A DNA stretch of 64,000 bases from JACTOJ01 sp032335695 (GTDB lineage: Bacteria > Bacillota > Clostridia > Clostridiales > Clostridiaceae): positions 69,536 through 133,535 of the forward strand of contig NZ_JACTOJ010000011.1 in assembly GCF_032335695.1 (NCBI RefSeq), given 5' to 3'. A model generated the notes under the pieces. It was not told the origin of the DNA. It ran no database searches and saw nothing but the letters and a program-made list of their open reading frames with translations. A program made the position numbers and the translations under genes. Shown piece after piece: positions 22,351 through 31,724 of this stretch. Each line of letters opens with the position of its first letter. The first letter of the stretch is position 1.

Positions 22351-23076
22351 ATGGCTGTGGAATGTTATGCGAATTTGCTGGTAGGAACTTCAGGTGTGTC
22401 TAAAGATGCATGCTATATTTCTGATAATAAAGATATTTTTGTCTTATGTGAGGGCGGTTCAAGCTTTTATACGGAGAAACCTGCTAGTGAATATTGTATA
22501 AATGCTTTTAAGAAAGCAAACTATGGGGCTTCTGGTTTGCAGCCTTTTGACTACTTAAAACAGTGTATAAATGTGGCAAACAATACATTGATAGAAAAGA
22601 GTCAGGAAGAAGAAAAACTTTTTACAAGCAGCATTCTTGCAGTGGTATTGGAGAAGAATCAGCTTTATATAAGCGGAGTAGGCAATACGGAATCTTTTTT
22701 AATTAAAGGTTCCACCATAAAAAGATTTTTAAAAACTAAAAAGAAATATCATAATGAGATAGAATATGGAATCCTTACTGAAGAGGATGCAGTTAAAGCC
22801 GTAGGAGCCTTGCCAGAAAGATTAAAGCCTTATTTTGATAACTATTTGCCGGAAGTTGTACCAGATATAGCTTCAAACAAGGATACTGTTCAGCTGGGAG
22901 ATATATTGCTGCTATGTTCCAATTTGGTATATAGTCTCATAAATCAACAGGAAATGCTTGATATAATGAGAAATAACGCTTTGGAAGCAGCCGTTGAAAA
23001 AGTATTTTCTCTGGTAGCAGCTAGGTATCCTAAGTATTGGATTGGGGACAGAACATTTGTGGCTATAAAGTTTTAA
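22351..23076 (+). CDS. Degenerate PP2C-like protein
   Basis: 241 residues with the layout of a bacterial PP2C phosphatase but altered metal sites. The first acidic motif, normally R-x-x-N-E-D, is G-V-S-K-D-A-C-Y. The second, normally D-G-x-G-G, is L-C-E-G-G-S-S. The central T-(S/T)-(V/I/L)...G-D-S-R reads T-S-S-I-L-A-V-V-L...G-V-G-N-T-E-S-F-L-I, with Asn for the metal-binding Asp. The end retains D-R-T-F-V-A-I-K-F, where active enzymes have D-N-x-T/S-V-x-V. Either a non-catalytic sensor/scaffold or a divergent phosphatase. The start could be ATG 22351 or GTG 22357; AAGGCGGG fits the latter better. No kinase partner nearby. Confidence 0.6.
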   Translation: MAVECYANLLVGTSGVSKDACYISDNKDIFVLCEGGSSFYTEKPASEYCINAFKKANYGASGLQPFDYLKQCINVANNTLIEKSQEEEKLFTSSILAVVLEKNQLYISGVGNTESFLIKGSTIKRFLKTKKKYHNEIEYGILTEEDAVKAVGALPERLKPYFDNYLPEVVPDIASNKDTVQLGDILLLCSNLVYSLINQQEMLDIMRNNALEAAVEKVFSLVAARYPKYWIGDRTFVAIKF

Positions 23077-23077
23077 A

Positions 23078-23125
23078 GCAAATTTTGAATAGGTGTGAAA
23101 AAATACACTTATTTAAAGTGCAGCT
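23078..23125 (+). repeat. Intergenic hairpin repeat, copy G
   Basis: TTTTGAATAGGTGTGAAAAA and then TACACTTATTTAAAGTGCAG match the reverse complement of the copy at 59413-59465. It lies between the PP2C-like and GNAT genes. Confidence 0.6.
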
Positions 23126-23151
23126 AATATTAAAAGGGGGCAAACTTTTAT

Positions 23152-23961
23152 ATGAAAAAAATTCTTGCTGATATTCAGCAAATTGGGGCAAATTATAAGA
23201 GTATACAGTCAGAATTCGTTTTTGATTCCATATTGCAGGGCAATGTTTCCACTAATGCTTATGTAGATGAAAAGAGCGATTCTACCATATCTATGGTATG
23301 GGACATGGAACAATGTATTTACTTTGGAGGGCACTCATCTAATAAAGAGGACTATGTTGAAGCTGTTAGATTTTTAAAGGAAAATATATTGGATGAGGAT
23401 ACCCGAGATAAGCTTTCTATGATAAAAATATATTATGAAACTGATGAATGGGAAGATATACTGCTGGAGGAGCTAAGAAACTTTAATGCTCAGATATATT
23501 GGAGAAGTCTCTATGCTCACAATTTTGATGAAATTCCAGAGCAGATTAATGCGGATAAGGGGCTTAGCATAACAAATATAGATGGACAAATAATATTTAG
23601 TTCTAAGCTAGCTAATGTACACTTTCTTAAAAAAGAAATAGAGAAAAAATGGGCTAGCAAAAACAGATTTGTAACCCATGGTTTTGGTTATTGTGCTATA
23701 AAGGATAAGGAAATTTTAGGGTGGTGTACAGCTGAATATTTGGGAAACAAGACCTGTGGAGTAGGAATACAGACAGTTCAGGAATTCCAAAGGCAGGGAG
23801 TTGCGTCTATTCTTTCTGAGATATTTTTAAAAAAATGCAGAGAGAAAGGGCTGGTACCTTACTGGGATACTTGGAAGAAGAACATTTCATCACTTTCCTG
23901 TGCAGAAAAAATAGGTTTTCGCAAGGTAACAGATTATAAAGTAGTTCTTGCATTGTTATAA
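23152..23961 (+). CDS. GNAT family acetyltransferase
   Basis: 269 residues. The acetyl-CoA site is in the C-terminal third: V-G-I-Q-T-V-Q-E-F-Q-R-Q-G-V-A-S-I-L-S-E-I-F (about 204-225) carries the Q/R-x-x-G-x-A loop, followed by P-Y-W-D-T-W-K-x-N-x-S-S-x-x-C-A-E-K-I-G-F, a typical last GNAT helix. The N-terminal 130 residues are a separate alpha/beta region, as in the GNAT_acetyltran (PF12746-like) group. AAAAGGGGG precedes the ATG. Ends in a strong terminator. Substrate unknown. Confidence 0.78.
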   Translation: MKKILADIQQIGANYKSIQSEFVFDSILQGNVSTNAYVDEKSDSTISMVWDMEQCIYFGGHSSNKEDYVEAVRFLKENILDEDTRDKLSMIKIYYETDEWEDILLEELRNFNAQIYWRSLYAHNFDEIPEQINADKGLSITNIDGQIIFSSKLANVHFLKKEIEKKWASKNRFVTHGFGYCAIKDKEILGWCTAEYLGNKTCGVGIQTVQEFQRQGVASILSEIFLKKCREKGLVPYWDTWKKNISSLSCAEKIGFRKVTDYKVVLALL

Positions 23962-23971
23962 TATATAACTT

Positions 23972-24019
23972 AAAAAAAGTGTCAAAGTAAGGTATAAATC
24001 CTTCCTTGACACTTTTTTA
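23972..24019. terminator. Terminator between convergent GNAT and pdaA
   Basis: AAAAAAAGTGTCAAAGTAAGG pairs with CCTTCCTTGACACTTTTTT, with runs of A and T on the two sides. Confidence 0.85.
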
Positions 24020-24045
24020 TTTGGGTTCTTTTAAAACTATATTGG

Positions 24046-25062
24046 TTAACTCTTAGCCGGAAGTTTGTCCAAAGTATCAAATTCATAGCCTTGAGCTATT
24101 AATTTTTTAAGTAAGTCATCTAATATTTCAGCATTAGTTTTAGATTCTGGATGTAAAAGTATTATAGCTCCATTATGGACACTTTTTAATATAGAAGTCT
24201 CCGCCTTAGTCGGATCTGGCTGCTTGTTTGGATCCCAATCCTCATAGGCAAAGCTCCAGAATACAGATTTATATCCAAAGGTATTTGTTAAGTATAGTGA
24301 ACGTTCACTGTATTCACCCATTGGCGGTCTAAAAAATTTAGATATATTTTTGCCAGTCAGTTGATTGAAGGCTTGTTCTACGCCAGCGAATTCATCATTA
24401 AATTTTTTAGGATCTGTTATACTTGGCATTGAAAGGTGGCGAACGCTGTGATTTGCAGCTAAATGACCTTCAGCCACTATCCTTTTTACATTGTCAGGCG
24501 AAGATTTTATATAAGGCTGAGTCATAAAAAATGAGGCATGTACATTATTAGCTTTAAGAGCATCTAAAAGCTTTGGAGTGTACCCAGCTTCGTAACCTTC
24601 ATCAAAAGTCAGATAAATGACTTTCCTGCTAGTATCCCCTACGTAGTAAGCATTGTAAGGAGTAATCCAATTTTTAGATTCAGCAGGTGAATCAGGTATA
24701 GTGTTATCTGCATGTTTCATAAAGTACCAAGACTTTTTTACATTAGACAGTGAATTCATCTTATTCACATCTACATTATTTACTAAACTAGCCACATTCA
24801 CATATGGGGAGTTATTAGTATCGTTAGTTCCTTCAGTTGAATTGCTGGTATTAGAATTTGTATTTTGCTGAGATTTTGAATTATTATCAGCAGGTTTACT
24901 GTTCTTTTCACCAGGTTTTGCTACAACCGCAGAAGTAGCTTTAGTAATAGCTTTGCTGTCTTTTTTTTGGCCGCCAAGCTGTGAAAAATAATAAACAGAA
25001 GCCGAAGCGGAAAAAATTAATGCAACAGCAGAAAAAATAAGAATTCTAGTATGTTTATTCAT
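24046..25062 (-). CDS. pdaA: Delta-lactam-biosynthetic peptidoglycan de-N-acetylase
   Basis: 338 residues: N-terminal membrane anchor or signal (about 8-28), an Asn/Ser/Thr/Lys-rich linker (30-90), then a NodB polysaccharide deacetylase domain. Catalytic and metal motifs are present: T-F-D-E-G-Y-E (base and metal Asp), H-S-V-R-H (metal His pair), R-P-P-M-G-E-Y-S, and a late L-L-H-P-E-S. The W-Y-F-x-x-x-x-D-x-x-x-P region before the domain and the overall pattern match PdaA, which deacetylates muramic acid for spore cortex muramic-delta-lactam. This implies a spore former. An AGGGG ribosome site lies about 10 bp before ATG 25062. Confidence 0.88.
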   Translation of the reverse strand: MNKHTRILIFSAVALIFSASASVYYFSQLGGQKKDSKAITKATSAVVAKPGEKNSKPADNNSKSQQNTNSNTSNSTEGTNDTNNSPYVNVASLVNNVDVNKMNSLSNVKKSWYFMKHADNTIPDSPAESKNWITPYNAYYVGDTSRKVIYLTFDEGYEAGYTPKLLDALKANNVHASFFMTQPYIKSSPDNVKRIVAEGHLAANHSVRHLSMPSITDPKKFNDEFAGVEQAFNQLTGKNISKFFRPPMGEYSERSLYLTNTFGYKSVFWSFAYEDWDPNKQPDPTKAETSILKSVHNGAIILLHPESKTNAEILDDLLKKLIAQGYEFDTLDKLPAKS

Positions 25063-25157
25063 GTTTTAAGACCCCTATCTCCTTTGCTTTTTTGTATAGA
25101 CAATATTATAATACGTGAATAATAAAAAAAAGTATATAGAATAGAGGCCTATAAATA

Positions 25158-25194
25158 AGAAAAAAACACTGTAATTTTTAACAGTGTTTTAAAC
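25158..25194 (-). terminator. Terminator of the DEAD-box helicase gene
   Basis: Minus strand AAACACTGT pairs with ACAGTGTTT around TAAAAATT, followed by a T run. Confidence 0.75.
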
Positions 25195-25198
25195 ATAA

Positions 25199-26773
25199 TT
25201 AAGCTCTAGTTTTTTTAGCTATTTCTATCTTTAATTTTCTACCGGAGAACTTTTTACCATTACAATTCTTAAGTATTGTATTTACTAAAGGCTCCTGAAT
25301 ATTAACAAAGGTAAATTTCTCTAATATGTCTATGCTTCCAACATTTTCACGGTTTACTCCAGCATTTTTATTTAAAAATTGAAGAAGGACTTTAGGAGTC
25401 AAACCATCTATTCTTCCTACAGTAAAGAACAATCTTATAAATTCTTCCGAAGATCCAATTTCGTTTTCTGTATAATCATAGCTGACTTCTTTGTCATATA
25501 CTATCTTCATAAGTGCTGCAGCTACATCTACTAGAGTGAATTCATCATCCATCTCAGCAGCTAATTCCATAAACTTTTTATGTTCACCAGCTTCGATGGT
25601 GTCCTTAATTCTTGATAATATATTTTGGTATTTTGCATTAAAAATATCATCAACAGTAGGTATGTCTTTTCTCTTGATTTTACTCTTAGTAACCTTCTCT
25701 ATCTGCTTAAGAGTAATGTATTCTCTAGCTGTAACAAGAGAGTAAGCCATTCCTTCTCTTTTAGCTCTTCCAGTTCTTCCTATTCTGTGTACGTAGGATT
25801 CTATATCCTGAGGAAGGTCGTAATTTATAACATGAGATACATTTTCTACATCTATACCTCTTGCTGCAACGTCAGTAGCAACTAGAAATTCTAGATTGCC
25901 TTCCTTAAATTTCCTTAAGGTGTTAAGTCTTTGGTTTTGGTTCATATCACCATGCATACCTTCAACATTGTAGCCTCTTGACTGAAGTCCTTCAACTAGC
26001 TCATCAACACCTTTTTTAGTCTTACAGAATATTATCGCAGCAGTAGGTTCATCCACATCAAGAATTCTGCAAAGGCATTCAAATCTGTCTTTTTGCTTAA
26101 CTTCATAATAAAATTGAGATACAGTGGATACGGTCATAGCATTTTTTACTATAGAGATATGCTTTGAATCATTCTTTAGATATCGTTTAGCAAGCTTTTT
26201 AATTTCATCTGGCATGGTGGCTGAGAATAAAAGAGTTTGTCTTTCAGAGTTAGACTTCTTTATTATTTCCTCTATATCATCTATAAATCCCATATTAAGC
26301 ATTTCGTCGGCTTCATCAAGCACTAAATACTCAATTTTAGATAAATCCAGCACATTTCTTCTTATAAGATCCAATACTCTTCCAGGAGTACCAACAACTA
26401 TGTCCATTCCATTTCTTAATGCTCTTATTTGTCTGTCAATAGGCTGACCGCCATATACAGGTAAAAACTTGGCTTTAGAATATTTTCCTACTCTAGTAAG
26501 TTCATCGTTAACCTGAATTGCTAATTCTCTTGTAGGTGCTAGAATTAATGCAAATATAGAATCTTTTCTTTGGGTAAACTTACTTAAAATAGGTGCTCCA
26601 AAAGCTAGAGTTTTTCCAGTTCCTGTTTGAGCCTGACCTATTCCGTCAAATCCTTCTAAAAGTACAGGTATAACCTCTGCTTGAATACTTGATGGCTCTT
26701 CGAACCCCATATCATCAATAGCCTTTAGCACATTTTCGCTAAGACCTAAATCACTAAATTTTTTATTTTCCAT
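25199..26773 (-). CDS. DEAD-box ATP-dependent RNA helicase with DbpA-type RNA-binding tail
   Basis: 524 residues. Q-motif (F-x-x-L-G-L-S...P-S-S-I-Q), Walker A A-Q-T-G-T-G-K-T, P-T-R-E-L-A, D-E-A-D, S-A-T, then the second RecA domain with V-A-T-D-V-A-A-R-G-I-D and H-R-I-G-R-T-G-R. The last ~75 residues (from about 445) match the DbpA RNA-binding RRM: I-R-L-F-F-T-V-G-R-I-D-G-L...N-V-G-S-I-D-I...F-V-N-I. Proteins of this DeaD/CsdA/CshA-like build act in ribosome assembly and cold adaptation. A GGAGGAAT site precedes the ATG. Transcribed alone. Confidence 0.92.
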   Translation of the reverse strand: MENKKFSDLGLSENVLKAIDDMGFEEPSSIQAEVIPVLLEGFDGIGQAQTGTGKTLAFGAPILSKFTQRKDSIFALILAPTRELAIQVNDELTRVGKYSKAKFLPVYGGQPIDRQIRALRNGMDIVVGTPGRVLDLIRRNVLDLSKIEYLVLDEADEMLNMGFIDDIEEIIKKSNSERQTLLFSATMPDEIKKLAKRYLKNDSKHISIVKNAMTVSTVSQFYYEVKQKDRFECLCRILDVDEPTAAIIFCKTKKGVDELVEGLQSRGYNVEGMHGDMNQNQRLNTLRKFKEGNLEFLVATDVAARGIDVENVSHVINYDLPQDIESYVHRIGRTGRAKREGMAYSLVTAREYITLKQIEKVTKSKIKRKDIPTVDDIFNAKYQNILSRIKDTIEAGEHKKFMELAAEMDDEFTLVDVAAALMKIVYDKEVSYDYTENEIGSSEEFIRLFFTVGRIDGLTPKVLLQFLNKNAGVNRENVGSIDILEKFTFVNIQEPLVNTILKNCNGKKFSGRKLKIEIAKKTRA

Positions 26774-26974
26774 TCATATTCCTCCAAACGTAAATCACTT
26801 CATTATAATATAGTATCTCAATAATAACAAGACTTAATTATAAAATACGATAGAAATATTTTATAATTTTGCGCCAAATATAGGAAACTTTTTTCAATAT
26901 ATGGTGTCTTATATATAGGATAATTGATATTATTAATTTTATAAGTGTTTTAATTTGGGGGAGCTGGCAAATGT

Positions 26975-27553
26975 ATGGAAATTCAAATTTTGGAAGACTT
27001 AATTGAAAAGACGATTTCAGGAGATAAGGTTGCCTTTAGAAAGCTTTATGATGTGTATAAGGGCAAAGTATATGCTACAGCTAAAAATATTACCAAAGAT
27101 GAAAAAGCAGCAGAAGATATTTTGCAGGAAGTCTTTGTAACGGTATATACAAAGTTATACAAACTTAAGAAAGCTGCAGCTTTTGAAGTGTGGCTTTACA
27201 AAATAGTAATTAACAGCTGCAACAACTATTTTAGAAAAAATAAAAGAAGTATTACCTGTGAAGACAGCATTATAGAAAATTTGTCAGGAGAAGCTGGAGA
27301 AATGCCAAATGAAATCATAGAAAGGAAGGAAGCCTATACTGAATTAAAAAGCTGTATAGACAGGTTGTCTGACAAACTAAAAATATGTATAATTTTTTAT
27401 TATTTCAATGATATGAGCATAAAAGAAATTGCGGATATTTTAAATTGTTCAGAGGGTACGGTAAAGAGCAGACTATTCAAAGCTAAAAAAAATCTTGGAA
27501 AAGATTTAATGTCAATAGGAAGTGAGGAGGGAAAAGCATATGAATATAGATAA
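26975..27553 (+). CDS. ECF-type RNA polymerase sigma factor
   Basis: 192 residues with sigma region 2 (A-F-R-K-L-Y-D-V-Y...A-E-D-I-L-Q-E-V-F-V-T-V-Y, about 18-68) and region 4 (D-M-S-I-K-E-I-A-D-I-L-N-C-S-E-G-T-V-K-S-R-L-F-K-A-K, about 145-170); no region 3 or 1.1. GGGGGAG lies about 11 bp before ATG 26975. It overlaps the next gene by 14 bp; that gene encodes a membrane protein of anti-sigma build, so the pair forms an envelope-signalling unit. Target promoters are unknown; autoregulation is usual for this class. Confidence 0.9.
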   Translation: MEIQILEDLIEKTISGDKVAFRKLYDVYKGKVYATAKNITKDEKAAEDILQEVFVTVYTKLYKLKKAAAFEVWLYKIVINSCNNYFRKNKRSITCEDSIIENLSGEAGEMPNEIIERKEAYTELKSCIDRLSDKLKICIIFYYFNDMSIKEIADILNCSEGTVKSRLFKAKKNLGKDLMSIGSEEGKAYEYR

Positions 27554-29162
27554 GCTATTAGAGGAAATGAAAGAAGAAAATAAGAAACATCCAAATTCTC
27601 AGGTATATGAAAAGTGCTGGAATAATATTCTCTCTTCAATAGAATTTAAAGAAAAACAAAATGACAAGCTATCTTTTAAATTTTATAAATTAAATAAAAA
27701 ATATTATTTTTCAAAGATTGCTGCCGCTATACTTGTGGTGGCTATATCAGCATCAATTCCATTCGGACTAGAGTACGGCGAAAAATATATTAACAATAAA
27801 AAAAGTGGAATTCAGAACCAGAATGGTAAAGTAGCTTCAACCAAAAGTGATGAAAATAAAATTACTGATTCAGATACTGCAGTAAATTCGGAGAATCAGG
27901 TACCAAAGACCAATAGCTCGGAAGCAAGTCAGGATAGTGATCAAAGACCTGAAGCTAAAAATTTAGCTGAATACTATGTAAAGGCGTATAATGCTATTGA
28001 AAAAATAGGAGAAAGCAAATATAAGAAGTTTTCTATATATTCAAATCAGGAGTTGTATTACGATGTGGATGCCAAGAAAAATTATTATATGATAAGTCTA
28101 TACGAGCAGAGAAGTGATAGTGTAATTCCTAAAGCAGAGCAGTATTACGTATATACTGATGATTTTTCTACAAAGCTTGAAAACAGTTATGGTCAAGATT
28201 ACAATATTTCTGAAAACAGCATAGCTATATTGATAAATAAAGCAGATAATCTAGGTATAACAGATTATTCTGAAATAGCTAGAGATATAGGAGTATCAGG
28301 GAATTATACAAATTCTTTACCTGATAAGGGCAAGGATATACCAGATGATTCTTATATGTATAAAAATAATAAGAATATATATTACACCTATGATAGGAAT
28401 AATGGCAGTCTGTATAAATACGATAGGAAAACTTCTATTAAAAAGCAGATATATAAATTAAATTTACAAGAATTCAGTATAGCCGCCATAGAGTTAAAAA
28501 AAGATATGGATGGTGATGGTAAGGAAGATGATATAAAATTTGACCCTGTCAGAAGCGTTCTCAGCATTGATGGAAGTTCTATACGGACAGACAGTAGCTG
28601 TGAGTTTTCCCAATTTGATATAGTAGATATATATAAGAAGGATAAGCATAGTGAAATATATTTAAAGTATAATTTAGATAATGATTATAAGGATAATTCA
28701 TACTATATATATAAAAATGGTTCCATAAGTAAGATATTGAGCAGTGACGGTGCCCCGCAGATTGAAGCTGATGGGAAAATCTTATTTAAAGGAATGATAT
28801 CTCAGTTTTTCTCTACCCATAGCAAGGATGAAGAATATCAATATTATAAAGACGACAGCTTTGGAAAAATAGAAAAGGATGTATATCCAGAGAATGATGG
28901 AACTAATAGCGGAAACATTCCTACACTTAAAGTAAAACATGATTTAAAGATATACAAGTCAAAGGATTCGACTGCAGTTGCAGCTACAGTTCATCCAGGA
29001 GAAGAGGTTAAGCTTCTTGGTACAGATGAGAAAAATTATGTTGAGATAGAAAGTGCCAGCGGCATAAAGGGATGGTTTAAATTTGATAAATATACTAATA
29101 AGGTAGAAGAATTAAATTTAGATGAAGCTGATGTGTTTGATAATATAGTGAGAGCAGGATAG
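27540..29162 (+). CDS. Probable membrane-bound anti-sigma factor with extracytoplasmic SH3-like domain
   Basis: 540 residues from ATG 27540, following AGGAGGG and overlapping the sigma gene by 14 bp. Cytoplasmic N-terminus of about 57 residues (the sigma-binding part), one transmembrane helix (58-76), then a large outside portion: a Ser/Asn/Asp-rich linker (90-140), Tyr-rich beta domain, a calcium-loop-like D-x-D-G-D-G-x-x-D-D-I-x-F-D (about 322-335), and a C-terminal SH3b-like domain (about 462-520, ending G-W-F-K-F-D). Layout and coupling indicate the cognate anti-sigma; the outer domains probably sense cell wall or a ligand. Overall sequence family not recognised. Confidence 0.72.
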   Translation: MNIDKLLEEMKEENKKHPNSQVYEKCWNNILSSIEFKEKQNDKLSFKFYKLNKKYYFSKIAAAILVVAISASIPFGLEYGEKYINNKKSGIQNQNGKVASTKSDENKITDSDTAVNSENQVPKTNSSEASQDSDQRPEAKNLAEYYVKAYNAIEKIGESKYKKFSIYSNQELYYDVDAKKNYYMISLYEQRSDSVIPKAEQYYVYTDDFSTKLENSYGQDYNISENSIAILINKADNLGITDYSEIARDIGVSGNYTNSLPDKGKDIPDDSYMYKNNKNIYYTYDRNNGSLYKYDRKTSIKKQIYKLNLQEFSIAAIELKKDMDGDGKEDDIKFDPVRSVLSIDGSSIRTDSSCEFSQFDIVDIYKKDKHSEIYLKYNLDNDYKDNSYYIYKNGSISKILSSDGAPQIEADGKILFKGMISQFFSTHSKDEEYQYYKDDSFGKIEKDVYPENDGTNSGNIPTLKVKHDLKIYKSKDSTAVAATVHPGEEVKLLGTDEKNYVEIESASGIKGWFKFDKYTNKVEELNLDEADVFDNIVRAG

Positions 29163-29170
29163 ACTAATAG

Positions 29171-29225
29171 AAAAAAGTGCATTTCAAAGGTATGGTACAC
29201 ATAATCTTTGAAATGTGCTTTTTTA
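29171..29225 (+). terminator. Terminator of the sigma/anti-sigma operon
   Basis: AAAAAAGTGCATTTCAAAG pairs with CTTTGAAATGTGCTTTTTT, forming a long stem with a T run. Confidence 0.85.
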
Positions 29226-29302
29226 TTAGGTTAATATTCTAAAGTAATATAGGTTATGCTATACTGATAATATTAAATTTAAATTATTATGAGGTGATTT
29301 AC

Positions 29303-29794
29303 ATGAGAAAAATAGTTTTAGCTGGCGGCTGCTTCTGGGGAGTCGAAGCTTATTTTAATACAATAAATGGAGTCATAAATACTAAGGTAGGATACGCTAA
29401 CGGAAATGTTGAAAACCCTACATATGAAATGGTATGCAAGAACACAACAGGCTTTTCAGAAGCATGCTATATAGAATACGATGAGCAGGTTCTGTCACTG
29501 AAAGAACTTTTAAATGCTTATTGGTTCATAGTAGATCCAACCATAGAAAATCGCCAGGGACACGACATAGGAACTCAGTATCGTACTGGAATATATTTTA
29601 TAGAAGCTGAAGATGAATCGGCTATAAGAGAATCTCTAGAAGAAGAGCAGAAAAAGTATGAGAAGCCTATAGTTACAGAAGTGATTCCACTTAAGAATTT
29701 TTATGATGCAGAAGAATATCATCAGAAGTACTTGGATAAAAATCCAAATGGATACTGTCATATACCAAGAGAGCTTATAGAGAAAAAGAAATAA
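29303..29794 (+). CDS. msrA: Peptide-methionine (S)-S-oxide reductase
   Basis: 163 residues from ATG 29303 (GAGGTG at 6 bp). The active-site motif G-G-C-F-W-G is at residues 9-14, with catalytic Cys11. Other MsrA landmarks: G-Y-A-N-G, P-T-Y-E-x-V-C, D-P-T...Q-G-x-D-I-G-T-Q-Y-R-T-G-I-Y and A-E-E-Y-H-Q-K-Y-L. It repairs oxidised methionine with thioredoxin or similar reductants. A Cys at about residue 152 in N-G-Y-C-H could act as resolving cysteine. Followed 13 bp later by an ABC-F gene and likely co-transcribed. No MsrB is fused or adjacent. Confidence 0.93.
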   Translation: MRKIVLAGGCFWGVEAYFNTINGVINTKVGYANGNVENPTYEMVCKNTTGFSEACYIEYDEQVLSLKELLNAYWFIVDPTIENRQGHDIGTQYRTGIYFIEAEDESAIRESLEEEQKKYEKPIVTEVIPLKNFYDAEEYHQKYLDKNPNGYCHIPRELIEKKK

Positions 29795-29807
29795 GGAAGG
29801 ATATTCA

Positions 29808-31703
29808 ATGAATATTTTAAATGTAGAGAATGTTACAAAAAGCTATAGCGAAAAAATGCTACTTAAGGATGTGAGCTTAGGTATAAATGATGGTGATAAA
29901 ATAGGTGTGATAGGAGTAAATGGTACAGGAAAATCTACATTTTTAAAGATTATTGCAGGAGTAGAAGAAGCTGACCAAGGGAAAACAATTAAAAACAACT
30001 CTGCTTCTATAGAGTATCTGTCTCAAAATCCTGATTTTGACGAAGAAGCTACTGTATTAGAACAGATATTCAGCGGTAATTCTCCTATAATGATGGCCAT
30101 AAAAGAATATGAAAAAAGCTTAGCATCAGGTGATGACCATAAAATAATAGCGCTATCACAGAAGATGGATGAGTTAAATGCATGGAATATGGAAACTGAA
30201 GCTAAAAATGTGCTTACTAAGCTTGGAATAACGGATTATACAGCTAAAGTTGGTAAGTTATCAGGTGGACAGAGAAAGAGAATAGCTCTTGCAGCTGCTC
30301 TTATAAAGTCCTCTGATTTGCTTATTCTAGATGAGCCTACTAACCATCTTGATAATGAAACTATAGATTGGTTAGAGCAATATCTAAATAAAAGAAATGG
30401 CGCCTTACTTATGATAACTCATGATAGGTATTTCTTGGACAGGGTTGTAAATAACATAATTGAGCTGGATGAAGGAAATCTATATAGATATAGCGGCAAT
30501 TATAGCTTGTTTTTAGAGAAAAAGGCTGAGAGAGAAGATATAGAAGCTACAAATGAAAAGAAAAGATTATCCCTTTTCAAGAAGGAATTAGCTTGGATAA
30601 GAAGAGGAGCAAAAGCCAGAAGTACCAAGCAAAAGGCTAGAATAGATAGGTTTGAAGCCTTAAGCCAGCAAGGAAATGCAGCTTCTGAAGAGAAGCTTGA
30701 TATTTCCTTGGAAGGAAGCAGGCTTGGTAAAAAAATAATTGAGCTTAAGCATATATCAAAGTATTATGAGGGAAAAACTATATTAGAGGATTTCGATTAT
30801 ATTGTGTTAAGAAATGATAGAATAGGTATAGTTGGTCCAAATGGCATAGGTAAATCTACACTTATGAACATAATAGCTGATAAGATAAAACCTGAAAAAG
30901 GCGAAGTAGAAATTGGAGAAACTGTTAAGATAGGAATGTACTCTCAGGAAAATACTTCAATGGATGAGAAGCTTAGAGTTATAGAATACGTCAGGGAAGT
31001 TGCAGAATGGATTACTGATGCTGAGGGTGAAAAAATAAGTGCGTCAAAAATGCTGGAAAGATTTCTTTTTCCTCCAGAAATGCAGTGGACTACCATTGGA
31101 AAGCTGTCAGGCGGTGAAAAGAGAAGGCTTTACCTTTTAAGAGTTTTGATGAGTGCACCTAATGTGCTTTTGATGGATGAACCTACCAATGATCTAGATA
31201 TACAAACCCTTACTATATTGGAGGATTATATAGATAGCTTTAATGGAGCGGTCATAACAGTATCTCACGATAGATATTTTCTAGATAGAATTGCAGATAA
31301 AATTTTTGCTTTTCATGGAAATGGTAAAGTAACCATACATAATGGAAATTACTCTGATTTTAAAGAAGATATAAAAGCTGTGGAAGAAAGTATAGGCTTT
31401 GAGGATAAGAATAGAAAAAATGTGGATAAGAACAAGGAGCCTGTGGACAAAAAAAAAGAAAAAGCCTTAAAATTTTCTTATAAAGAGCAAAGAGAATATG
31501 AAGAAATAGATTCTGTAATAGAAAAAATAGAAAATGAAATAGCAGAGGTAGAAGCTAAAATAGAAGAAGCAGCATCAGATTATTCAGCTCTTCAGCAGCT
31601 GCTTTTAGAAAAAGAAAATCTAAAGCAAAGTTTAGATCAAACCATGGAAAGATGGGTATATCTAAATGAACTGGCAGAAAAAATAGAAAATCAGAAGAAA
31701 TAA
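29808..31703 (+). CDS. ABC-F family ATPase (Uup-like)
   Basis: 631 residues without membrane segments: two ABC ATPase domains with Walker A motifs G-V-N-G-T-G-K-S-T and G-P-N-G-I-G-K-S-T, signatures L-S-G-G-Q-R-K-R and L-S-G-G-E-K-R-R, and D-E-P-T-N-H-L-D / D-E-P-T-N-D-L-D. Between them is the ABC-F linker with W-I-R-R-G-A-K-A-R-S-T-K-Q-K-A-R. The Glu/Lys-rich C-terminal coiled coil (about 540-630) matches Uup. ABC-F proteins act on the ribosome, either rescuing stalled complexes or giving antibiotic resistance; this one looks like the housekeeping Uup type. Confidence 0.9.
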   Translation: MNILNVENVTKSYSEKMLLKDVSLGINDGDKIGVIGVNGTGKSTFLKIIAGVEEADQGKTIKNNSASIEYLSQNPDFDEEATVLEQIFSGNSPIMMAIKEYEKSLASGDDHKIIALSQKMDELNAWNMETEAKNVLTKLGITDYTAKVGKLSGGQRKRIALAAALIKSSDLLILDEPTNHLDNETIDWLEQYLNKRNGALLMITHDRYFLDRVVNNIIELDEGNLYRYSGNYSLFLEKKAEREDIEATNEKKRLSLFKKELAWIRRGAKARSTKQKARIDRFEALSQQGNAASEEKLDISLEGSRLGKKIIELKHISKYYEGKTILEDFDYIVLRNDRIGIVGPNGIGKSTLMNIIADKIKPEKGEVEIGETVKIGMYSQENTSMDEKLRVIEYVREVAEWITDAEGEKISASKMLERFLFPPEMQWTTIGKLSGGEKRRLYLLRVLMSAPNVLLMDEPTNDLDIQTLTILEDYIDSFNGAVITVSHDRYFLDRIADKIFAFHGNGKVTIHNGNYSDFKEDIKAVEESIGFEDKNRKNVDKNKEPVDKKKEKALKFSYKEQREYEEIDSVIEKIENEIAEVEAKIEEAASDYSALQQLLLEKENLKQSLDQTMERWVYLNELAEKIENQKK

Positions 31704-31724
31704 ATTGAGTTTTCACCTCACCTA

